Assembly: GCA_964036195.1 (NCBI GenBank)
Contig: OZ038450.1
Coordinates: forward strand, 9,612,701-9,676,700
DNA length: 64,000 nt
Reading direction: 5' to 3'
Source: Sphaerolaimus hirsutus
Lineage: Eukaryota > Nematoda > Chromadorea > Monhysterida > Sphaerolaimidae
In this document: one piece after another, positions 10,945 to 21,800 of the stretch
How the letters are laid out: every line of letters starts with the position of its first letter
How positions within the stretch are numbered: position 1 is the stretch's first letter
Translations under genes and position numbers: made by a program
Notes under the pieces: generated by a model
Seen by the model: only the letters and a program-made list of their open reading frames with translations
Databases searched by the model: none
What the model was told of the DNA's origin: nothing

Positions 10945-13690
10945 CTGGCCGTACTTGCGTCAGCGGTGAGGGATTTGGCAATCTCATAAATCGTCTGCGC
11001 GCAGCGCTTGGTGACAGCGGCCGAACAACCCGCAGCTAGCATGATCTCATACGACTGCAGGTGTGCGCGTCGCGCGGACGGCGACATGCGGCCGCACAGA
11101 GTGTTTGCGCGCCACGCCGAACCCGGCTGACCGCGAAGCGATTGTCGCGGCGGCGACTGCGGCAGCGAAAAGTGAAAGGGCAGCCGGGGGGGGGGGGCGC
11201 TAGGAAAATTGGAGCGGAACTGCACGGGCGCGGCGCCGCGCCGGCCGCATGCGCTCTCATTGTGCGGCACGTTAGCAGGTGCGGCGGCGAGTGAAAGTGA
11301 TACTCCGGCACGAGCGAGCCGACCTCCAGTGTATACACACGCGCGCGCGCGCCAGCACGCAAAGCCCGACGGCGGCCGGCCCGACGACAGGCTCAAAGGA
11401 AACGAAAGCCGCCGCCGCCACCGGCGAGTCCGCTCGAGCGTTTTGGATCACGCCGCGCCGGGTCGGCGGCGAAAGATCACGCATTGTGGTGATGAAAGGG
11501 ATGTAGACGTTTCTCCTGATGACACTTTCTGGCTACACACAATAGTTTTAGGAGCCACTTTTTGTATTTATCACAGATAGGATCATGCATTGGCAACGCC
11601 TAATTGGCAATTTGGAATGGAAAGTAATAATTCCATCACTTGCTAAAATTGTAGAATCGTAGTAAGCGATATCACGCCGTAAATATATTGAGAATTTTGG
11701 TTCCGCAAGTGCGGAAATGTTTTTTAATCGTGATTTTAGAAAAAAAGGGACACACATCACGGAAATATTAAAGGAATTCGAAAACCTTCGAGGAATTTGC
11801 ATCAAGGCCTCGTTTTTTACCCTTCAAACGCGTTGTGTTCGGTAGATTTCCCATTTCCGCATTTGCGGTTCCGCATGTAAAAACCGATCTAACGGGGAAA
11901 GCAATTTTCCAGTGTACCGTGTACTCAAATGTGTTTGAAACAGTTTGAAACCGCTTTGGAAGTTTCGTTTATCAACTCCATAGTGTGTGTATGCAAAATG
12001 AGGTATACAGACTTGCTCAATAACGAGCTGGTGCTAAGAAAAGCACTTTGACATGGGGCTGAGCTTTGACATTTCAGAGCATGAAAGTGAAACATGAAAG
12101 TTTCCTCCCCGCCAGTGCCAAAAACTGAGGCGTTTGCCGTCTCGCCGCGGCGCGAGATTCGTCAAAACCGCGCCGCCGCGGCGGCAGTAAAACCAAGTGA
12201 CCCAAATCAGCTGAATGCGCACACCGGGGGCGGAGGGCGGCCCGCTGTCGCTTTCACCGCTGGCCGGCGGCATAAATCAGCGCGGCGAAAAACCATGCCA
12301 AATTCATATTTATGAAAGTGAAACGTGGAATAGGGTCACAACGAGCGCATGAAAATAAATATGGATATCAGGCGGGAGGCTATCAATTGCGCAACGCGCG
12401 AGCGGAGTTGATAAAAAAGCGAACCGATATAGCGGCGAGTTGCACTAATGAGACCGGTGCGCACAATTGGATGTGTGTGAGCTCACAATAAATTATAAAA
12501 AACTTTACATTATCAGATTGAAAACGCAATCGTCGCACATTCACGATCTAACCACGCCTAAGGTCACCAACAAAGGCTGTCGCGCCAAACAAAGTGAACT
12601 GGGAACAATAACGCGGCCACGATCGAAAGTGAATTTCAGTTTATGCCAAAGGCAATTCGCTTCGTTCCACGAATCAGCCGACAAAATCAAGTGACAAACA
12701 TTCCGAATTGGAAGAGGAAACAGCCCTATTCAATGGTTGTTTGCAAATTGAGCGCGCCGGACACGCGCTCGCGGCACTTCACGATCGCGTCCAACCCGCC
12801 GCCCATTTACCAGAATTTAAATATTCAGCAACACAGGAACAAAGTGTTGTCCGAATTCGGAAACCGAGCAAAATGATAGGTGAAGGGAAAACGAGAGTGT
12901 ACCGCGGCGCGACAAGTGTCACTTCCGGCTGTCGACACCGTGGGGCGCGCGCCCCGGCGGCACGCTGCGAACAGCGCACGTTTTCATGCCGCCCGACCCG
13001 GATGCGCTGCACATGACTATGATTGAGGTGATGTCGTTTTGTGCCGTCGTGCCGCGTGGACACAAGAACGGTTTCCACACACATTGCACTCTCCAATCGC
13101 GCGTCAATCAAAGCTAGCTGAAAGCGAAAAAAAGCATTTAACGCAGATTAAAGGTCAGCTGCACTGATGTCTTATGAGCAAAGCTATAAAACGGCATAAA
13201 GTAGATCGGCTTTGAATCAAGCTAATAGCAACAGATGAGAAGATTCTACCTGCTGTATTATGCTATGTCATGAACCACATCAGGGCACCCACCCTTCCTA
13301 AAAACTTTTTGCACACTAAAATACATTTCCTAGCCATTACCGGAACTACTCTACTCGCACTACTCACATCGGGTCGCCGCAGCCGGTGCAGCCGCATCAA
13401 AGAGCGGAAATAGCGCCGCCGTCCGAACATCAACCGCAAACAGCCTCGTAGACAATAAGCCGGGGCCGCCTAGAGTCCGTTCGGCGCGCCGCCAGGGTTC
13501 GCGAGAAAGCCGAGCTTCCTGCTTCCAGCCCGGCGCCCGGCAAGCAAATAAGAAACCTGCCGCTGCGAAAAAGCCGCGCCGCGCAACCCCGCTCAACTAT
13601 AATAATATTCGTGTCATCGAATTTTGTCCGCAGCTATTGGATAAAAACCGGCCGCAGAGACGCGTATGCCGCGCCGCCGCGTGTGGCCAA
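10945..13690. other. Series of CpG islands with recurrent GAAAGTGA motifs
   Basis: CpG-rich blocks at about 10950-11480, 12100-12300, 12740-13020 and 13370-13690, separated by AT-rich DNA. GAAAGTGA or GAAAGTGAAA words recur in and around them, for example near 11173, 11291, 12084, 12316 and 12625. Open frames overlap on both strands with no domains. No exon can be supported. Confidence 0.4.
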
Positions 13691-13976
13691 AGCAATAATA
13701 ACAAATTAGACGTAAAATTATAATTTGGCACTTTTCGATCGGTGAAATGGGCACGTGGCTAACAGACGCGGTTGAAATTTGTGCAGTTCAAAGACGACTT
13801 CAGGTCGATTGAGCAGGCCGAAAACAAACTACAAAACACCTATCTAGCACCTACCTCCTTGATAACTTATCTTGTATCTACAATGCTTATTAAAAATACA
13901 ACATATTATAAAGTATTAGGTATGGTGGTATTCAGCTAATTAACTACCCTGTCCTAGCCTTACCTCGCGTTGAAAC

Positions 13977-15200
13977 TAGGGTTGGTTAAAAATATATTTT
14001 TTTTAACAAGCCAATAAAGAATAGATTTTGATTTATAAAAAAAAAATTTTAACTTGGACATTTTTTTCTTCAGAATCATTGTGTAGGTGTTTCTATACAA
14101 ATGCAGGATATTTATATCAAGTGATACCTTGGACCGACATGTTTTCGGTCATCATGTGATCATTAGAGAAGCGGCATAGCATGAAAGTGTGGTATTTTCA
14201 CTTTAAAAAGTAATTCCTTTGCCAATTTTATTCTGCTCATCACTGTTCATTGAAAATTTGCAATTTTATTGATGGGAACAGTATTTTCCTTGAAGGGAGT
14301 GGCTAAATAGATTTGGAAATGAGGGTGAATGGATTTGCAGTAATGCCTGATATGGGAACACATTAGCAGAATGACATTATTAGCAACTGAACCAATCTCC
14401 AAGATTTTGGCCCTCACGGGGGCTGCATAGATAGCAAATCGCTCCTCCAGAGGGAAAGATATTTAGCTGAAAATTTTTCTGAGGGGGCTGGGGGGCTTGG
14501 GATTTGTGGGGACAAAATAGATAAGACTTTTCAGTGAATAGAAGGCAGAAAGGGGGAAAAATCACCCAAAAAAACCCAGGTTAAAAGTAGCTAAAAGCCG
14601 CGATTTTGAAGGTGAAAAACTATAAATCGGTATGAAAATTAACGATTTTAAGCAAAAATTGGGCCAAATTTTTTCAAAAATCGCTCCAGATAGGTAGGTA
14701 GCTGGGTGATTTGGGGGGGGGGGTAGTCAAAAATTTTGTGTCGGGATAGATAGATAGCTGAGTTGCCTCTGGGATAGATAGATTTGGGGATCTAGCGGAT
14801 TTGGGAGGGGGCAGTCCCCCCCCTAGGAGACCCCTGAACTGAACCCCTCCTCCCAGCTACTTACCTATTTATGTGGAGCAATTTCGAGAAATTTTCTTGA
14901 TTTTTACACAGAATTGCAAATTTTCTACCTTAATGCCTATTTTAAACTATTTGAAGCTAGAAGCTATGTATTCCCATACATATTTTTAACTCTTTTCAGT
15001 GAGCTTTAGTGTTTTTTTTCATTCTATATGCAGAACCTCAACAAAATTGCTTCCAGCAACCTATCTCACCAATGGGCAATGTTTTGAATTTTATATTGTG
15101 CATCCATAAACCTTTGCCATTGATGTTCAAAAAATCGGATTTGATGCTGCGATTTAAAAAAAATTGAATATTTATTTTAACAAATCACTTGCCAACCCTA
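13977..15200. mobile_element. hAT-like element, TAGGGTTGG ends, 8-bp TSD
   Basis: Starts TAGGGTTGG and ends CCAACCCTA. It is flanked on both sides by the exact 8-bp direct repeat GTTGAAAC (13969-13976 and 15201-15208). An 8-bp TSD with TAGGG-type ends is characteristic of hAT transposons. No transposase frame, so it moves in trans if at all. A GATAGATAG/Gn element is nested at about 14390-14850. Confidence 0.85.
14390..14850. mobile_element. GATAGATAG/Gn element nested in a hAT copy
   Basis: Carries AGATAGCAAATCGCTCCTCC, GATTTTTCCC-type segments and GGGATAGATAGATAGCTG in the same order as the other copies. It lies wholly inside the TAGGGTTGG element, so it inserted later. Confidence 0.6.
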
Positions 15201-15900
15201 GTTGAAACAGATAAATATAATATTAAATATACATTAAAGCCTGGTGATGTCATGATCTCTTCACCAGGAGTATCTTCAGAAAATACATAGTGAGATGGGA
15301 TTGATGTGGTTCCATTATATTTACACGACAACAAGCAAAACCTAGTAACCTTATTGAAAATGTATTCCTGAAGTTAGCTTGATTGCTCTAATGCGACCGA
15401 CATCTCGCTATAAATTGCATAGATCACTGCCACCTAAAATATAAAGAATTTTGAATGTCTTGAGAACTTTTGTTTACAATATATGGTCATAATATACCTA
15501 TACTTGGTGGGATCCAAATGAAAAATTAATAAATAACCACAGAGCGACAGCATTTCCCATTTTCCAAACAACTCATGAATGTCAGAGGCATTCTCACAGC
15601 TCACATTTCAAACACCATTGATCGAAAGCGTGAAAATGCCATGGAAATGTTTCAAGAACAGCGAGCAGTTTCCCTCCACGGAAAGGCAGCGAACACCGAC
15701 CGATTTTGACCGCCACGAGACGCAAATCAAATTTACGTAAATAAAACATGTATGGAGCGGCACCAGAATTATCCTATTCGGCATCCTTTGATGATATGGA
15801 AATAAATGTCGACAAGGAACTTTCAACGGCGGCGTTCGAAAACACACAGACGATGGGATTACAGACAGCCGTTTGAGCAGACGGAAAAAGCAAAACGGAC
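15200..15900. other. Intergenic DNA, nothing recognised
   Basis: AT-rich, with no recognisable coding sequence and no repeat family identified. Confidence 0.35.
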
Positions 15901-17080
15901 CCAAGAACTGACCAGCCTGCGTCTAAGCGGTGTGCCGGGCGGCCCGCCCGATCCATCGATAGATCCAAGCTCTTAAACTTTGTCGCCGTCGCAAAGATAA
16001 TTCAATTAGCCGAGCGTTTAATTACAATAGACTGGCAGCGACAATGCGGCCGGGCGGCAGGTAGCAGGCAGCGGACGACGCGGCGACAATGGGCCGCGCC
16101 GCACTCGCAGCCCCAGCTATGGCAGAGGCGAGCGGCGTGCCGCCCAGCTAACACTCATTGTCGCGCGTGCGGGAAGCGGCCGCCGAACCGGGCGGGCGCA
16201 CGTGTCGTGACCCGGCCCACCAGTCGGCCGCGCCGCACCAACGGGCAATTATTCGCGGATCGGCGCTGGCAGCGGCAGCCGCAACGGCCCGGCCCACCCG
16301 CCCGTCCGCTCTAGTCTCCGATCGGCCGCGGCGGCAGAGTCGTGACCGCTTTGTGCAGCGCAGCACGCGGCCCGCCGACGCGACGCAGAGCACCGCCCCC
16401 ACCTGGAGCATTGTTTTGTTGACTTTGCGTCCGCGCCGCGCGGCCCTGGCGGCGCGCGCAGTCGTCCGGTTCGCGCCACACACACACACACACGGCCAGG
16501 TGAATTCAGAAAGCTGGTTTCGCAGGTTCAGGCTGTTGTTGACTTCGGCGACACGTGCCGCGCGGCTTTCACGTGTCCTGTCGGCGAGTGGCGTTCGTAA
16601 TGGCGGCGCAACGCAGCACGGACTGAAAATGCTCCGAATTTTGATAACACAACTAAACTTATAGAACGCAAAAAGCACAGCGGCACCGTTAAAAATCCGG
16701 CCGCCGCAGATTTCCCACCCAAGGGTCACGTGCGCGGGGCACGATTCGCCCCCTAGTGAATGGGGGAAAAAAACCCGGCGCCGGTCCGGCACGTGACAGC
16801 GGACGAGTGACGCAACGTACGGCTGGACATTCGCAGCGAGCGCGGCATCGGGTCGGGTTCGCGGCTGCCGTCGGGCTCCCATCAACGCATTGTGCGGCCA
16901 CAATTCAGCGTCGGGTCGGGCGACCGGCGGCCGAGTCGCCCGACTTCATTGTTGCGCGCGAGCGGCGCACCGCTCCACGGCGAACGGCCACTTTTGCGAA
17001 GTCAACAAAGCGTTCTCCCGCCAGTAAAGTGAAATCTGGCAGTCACGCAGCGGGCAGAAAAACAACAATACTGCCGGCGT
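15900..17080. other. Large CpG-rich island
   Basis: About 1.1 kb of CpG-rich DNA with a short CA/CACG run near 16480. Long frames stay open on both strands at once (up to 251 codons), which is expected for stop-poor GC-rich sequence. None has a domain. It is the nearest island to the UVDE gene but lies past its 3' end, so it is unlikely to be that gene's promoter. Confidence 0.4.
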
Positions 17081-17354
17081 AGGCTGTCAAAGGACGGCCA
17101 AATAACCGCGATGGTATTTACTGCGCGAGGATATGTAACTAGACGTTTATGTATGTAAATATGTAAAGGTCATTTACTAAAATACAGTTCATTACGCCGA
17201 AGAACATAACTGCAAGACCCGAGAGCAGAACAAAAGATTCCCTGAAGATGACAATTAAAAATCCCAAAATTCGAGGTATAGGTGAGTAGATGCAAATAGG
17301 ACATGGGAATTGATTTTCTGAACTGATTATAAATGCGCAATAAAGAAACAGTGC

Positions 17355-17432
17355 AAAATTGCACTGCCAAAGGCGGGAATCGAACCGTGCCTCTCGTATA
17401 GAACATTAGCGCCCTAACCACATGGCCATTCC
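17355..17432 (-). pseudogene. tRNA-like pseudogene or tRNA-derived SINE head
   Basis: The minus strand contains a box-A-like TGGCCATGTGG, then GTTAGGGCGCTA, then a box-B-like GGTTCGATTCC at normal spacing for a tRNA. The T stem and the acceptor stem do not pair properly, so a functional tRNA is unlikely. No anticodon is assigned. Confidence 0.35.
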
Positions 17433-17584
17433 ACTAAAACAACAGATTTAATTGAAATCAAAGCAGCTTGAAAACAATTGTTTTTCCCACACGCTACAAC
17501 TTCTAAATAAAAGCATATTTTTGAAGTTGAAAAGACGAAAAGCCAGAAAATAGAAAAATAGGAAAGTGAAAATGCGACCAAAAC

Positions 17585-17749
17585 ACCCGGGGCTCCCAAG
17601 CACTGAAAAGTGCAAAGTCAAGTGTCATGTAAAATATCAATTCAAAAGATTTATCACCAACACTGTCAATGAACTGACAATCGACAAATTTGTATTACAT
17701 TTGACACTTGACTTTACACTTAAATACAGGGCTTGGGGCGGGCACCTGC
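17585..17749. mobile_element. Foldback MITE, CCCTGTAAA family, diverged copy
   Basis: GCTCCCAAGCACTG on the left mirrors CAGGGCTTGGGGC on the right. The interior has AAGTCAAGTGTCATG and its inverted variants. More diverged than the copies at 31320 and 42729. Confidence 0.6.
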
Positions 17750-17917
17750 ATTTGTCATTTGGATATTGCCCGTTGCATGTCTTCACTTAACTACAGCTAA
17801 TTTTCAATCTAATTTTCCATATTATCTGATTATGCATATTAATTATTATTATGAACTTAGAATCTTTTCTTTTTTTATATGATATATCTACGGTTCAAAC
17901 GGGATCACGATTCTAAT

Positions 17918-18594
17918 TAGGGTTGGAAAAAAATCGATTTTTTTTAACGACCCCGATTTTTTTTAATAAAAATCGCTGGGGTCAAAATTAGCCCCATTTC
18001 TGCCTAAAATCGCCTCTGGGGTTGAAAAAAGCCATATAAATTGGTAGGGAGTGCACACTTATACTTTATGTGCTAATATAAGTACAGTAGAGCTTCGGAA
18101 AAGCTTGAAAGTCAGTTATTTTTAAGTGTAAATGTAATTAAATTGTTATATTTGTGACGTGAATCACACTTCATTGACAATTTGCAATTTTTGTTTGGAG
18201 AAATAGCATGTTCTTGCTCAGAACAAAATATAAATGATATTGGAAGTGAACATGGATGCATTTTGCATAAATGTTTGATGTGACAACACAAAGCATAACT
18301 ATGAATACTTCCTAAAATAATTCACAGCCTACCTTACACGCTTAAAAGCACACATAAATGGGTACTACACCCCCCAAAGTGGTTGTCAAAGCCATGAAAA
18401 AAGCAACTTGTGGATTGTTTGCATGAAAGTGCGCGCTCGCGCGCAAATTTTTTGCATTTTACCTAGTTCTTGAGTACCAAAAATTTTTGCCAGCGATTTT
18501 TTTTAAAAAAAATCGGTACGGGTGCTGCGATTTTTTTTAAAAAAAATCGAAATTAAAAAAAAAAATCGCTTAAAAAAATCGCTTGCCAACCCTA
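17918..18594. mobile_element. hAT-like element, TAGGGTTGG ends, 8-bp TSD
   Basis: Begins TAGGGTTGG and ends CCAACCCTA, with exact flanking TSDs ATTCTAAT (17910-17917 and 18595-18602). Subterminal regions are runs of A/T with AATCG(A/C)TTTTT words. The interior has a GCGCGCTCGCGCGC stretch near 18430 that recurs in other copies. No transposase. It sits about 260 bp beyond the UVDE stop codon. Confidence 0.88.
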
Positions 18595-18855
18595 ATTCTA
18601 ATCCTCATAATTTTCCACTTCCAGATTTGCCACTACTCTGGCATCCAATTGCTTTTAGAAAGTTTGGTGAAAAATAAGAGAAAACACCCAGAACACCAGA
18701 ACTTTGTCAAAAATCCCAAACCCTAATGCCGATCCTGAAATTTACAAAAACAATCCCAAAATATCAATCCCATTAGAACCCAATGATATATCATGCAACA
18801 CGTTGATAAAAAACACACTGACAAGTTACAATGGCAACAACAATAGTTGTCACAC

Positions 18856-21800
18856 TCACGCCGTGGAACCAGACGCCATTGCCAGCATGGCCCTGCTCGC
18901 AGCTGCCCTCCGCGGCCTCGCCGACGTATCAGCAGCTTTTGGCTTCTGCATAGAGCAGTGGTTCAGTAGGGTTGGAAGGAGTAGGGTTGGCCGATGTTTT
19001 TTTAAACGTTTTTCCATTAAAACTTCTTTTTTTAAACATGGGAGTTAAAAAACGCTTTTTTCCAATCCTAGGGAGGAGGGAAAGTTTATTTTGTTTAGAT
19101 TCTGCCCCCATCCTTCTAACAGAGGAAGTTATCGCGATACACCCGATTCGTTCCCATAAGCTTCAAAACGAACCTGGGTGGGCGGTGCAGTATCTTTGGA
19201 CTTGGTTTCGTTCAGCCGCTTGCGACCAGGCTTCACCTTGCGTTCTGTCTCGCTATTCATGTCTGCCAGCGGAGCGTCGACGCACACATTAGCTATGGCA
19301 GTTCGTGATCCGGTTTTGGCTTTAGGAGCCGTTCCTATCATGTTCGACACGGCCGCGTCCAGCTGGCCGATCTCACACGGCCACAGCTGCGCCGCTGACT
19401 GTTTAAGCTTGTCGTCCAGGCCAGTCAGCGGAACGCCGTCCTGCAATCGAGTCGCAATTCGGGTTTTTTAAACAACAACGTTTTAAGAATAACGTAAGCA
19501 TTGGAATGATTTTTTTAAACGCAGCTGAAATTTTTAGCACTTATTCACTACGTATTTTGCGAAAGTTTTGTGCACAAGCACACAATTTACATACAAATTT
19601 GCATTAGTGGTAGTTGTCATTGTTTAGTGGCATTTGTCAAAATAAGCCGTGAGCTTTAACGTATTTCCTCGAATAAATTCGCAGGTAAGTTATTATTGTT
19701 TTGGAGGGAGGAGTAATTTAAGTGGGCGTTATTTTTTCGCCAGAAGTTGCACTTTTTTCATTTTTTGAATGCATTCCGTCGATTAGTGTCATCCAGGTAC
19801 TAAACAGTTACACAACAACAAAAACAAGGTGTCCATGCTAAAATTCAAGTTCATCTCAATCATTCAAATACACATTGTGGAATGTGGATACACATATCAA
19901 ATACTCACGGGGAGTTATTCAAGGGGTGGAGTTATTTCTTCTCACATGGCCAACATGAGAAATTATTCAAGGGGGTCTTATTCAAGGATATACAGTATAT
20001 GAGTGCAGAGATAATATCCGGCCAATGTCAACGGAAAACAAAAATAAGGCGGGTCGGTAAAAACAATACCTTCAACAAAGAATCCTTCAAGCGACCAACT
20101 GCAGTTTCCTTTTTCTTTGCTTCTACCTCCAACGCGAATGAAAACTGCAAACGGCGCCAGCACGCGGGATAATCTTCCGCATAGTCAATGAAATCGTGGT
20201 GCCTATTGGTCTCTTTATTGCCCCACCTGCGCGAAAGAAAATGTGAAAGGAACATAATTTAGATGACTGGCACTCAGCCACAACTGAACTGACCCATTGA
20301 TAGGACTGGAGATATGGAACATTGGCTCCCGCCCATTCCACGTATTTTTAGCCGCGATTGTGATCTTCTCAATCGCACTATCGCTCAAGTTGGAGCTGCC
20401 GCCAGCCGTGCACCTACAGTGGAAAAGACAAGTGCACTTGTCATTCCTGAAGAGTCGGTTCGAAATTTTCAGCTAATTTATATTGATTTGGCAACTGAAG
20501 GTGTTTTAAAAATTTCACGTACAGATTAACAGTGAGAGTTGTTTGTATTAGTTTATTTCATTAGTTGAATTGTGGCAAATCTTCCATGATTCAAACAACC
20601 CCCCCCCGACCCAAAAAAAATCGGCCAGCTATCTATGGTTCCACACGCACGAATTGACATTTTAGTTAATTATGTGTGATTTCAACTTTCCTATATGATA
20701 GAGCATAGTTAATCGTGTCGTGACTCGTGACACTTAATTTTTAACTTTCATTGTTTCTGTTAAGTGTGACTAGGGATGGCCAAGGTTTTTTTTCAAAAGT
20801 TTTTTTAAATAAAAAACGTTTTATTTTTTTTAAAAACCGACCATCGAAACCGTTTTTTAATGAAAAAAAACCTTGGCCGAAATTTTTAGTACTAAGCACT
20901 AGGTATTTTGAAATTTTTTGTCCGCAAGCGCGCAATTTCACCTGCAACATACCATTTGTGGTGGTTTTCATTGGTTTTGAGGCATTTTAGTGTAAAAGCT
21001 TCCATTTGTTTGTGCTACTATGTCATAATAAGCCATGATATGCTAGTGTGGTATATAATATACAGCCAATGTGCCCCTCACATACTTGTACATTGTGAAA
21101 CACCAATGCCAATGTGTTAGCCTTCTATTGTAACCTTATTAAAACACCATTCCACGACCAAAATACACTTGAAGTCATGAACGTTCGACAAAAGCCGATA
21201 TACGTAATAAGTCGACATAAAACGGATATTTTTGACAGAAATACCCACTTATAATGCTATCCCATGTAGGGTTGAAAAAAAACAACGTTTTTTTAACTCG
21301 ATATTTTTATTTTTTAAAAACGTTTTTTTTTAAATAAAAAACGGTTTTTATTAAAAGCTCCCAGATATGACCTTGTGTCAACATATATAGGTATATCAGA
21401 CAGTGGCAATACTCTGTGATGTTATATATGACCAAATAATGGCTGTTGAGCCATGGGATAGCATTATAAGTGGTGATTTGTGTCAAAAATATCCAATTTT
21501 TTGTCGATACGTTCGTATATCGCCTTATAGTCGAATGTTCGTGACTTCAGGTAATGTTTGGTACGGAATAGTGATGAAACAAGGTTATAAAAGGAGGTGG
21601 TTACTTTGGGAGTGAAGTTACACACTGTGGAGGTACATGGAAGCACATTACCTCAATATTATATACTACACCGACATATGATGGCTTATTAACCCATGGT
21701 AGCATATATAAATGGATACTTTGATACTAAAAATGCCACAAAACCAAAGAAAACAACCACCAATGTCAATTTGTGTGTGAAATTGCGCGCTTGCGCGCAA

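Noticed and set aside
16148..16903. 251-codon minus-strand open frame in the CpG island
   Set aside because: A plus-strand frame is open over the same bases, composition is Arg/Ala-rich, no domain or splice context is visible. Expected from stop-poor GC-rich DNA.
17355..17432. A functional tRNA gene
   Set aside because: Boxes A and B are present, but T-stem and acceptor-stem pairing fail, so it is listed only as a tRNA-like pseudogene.
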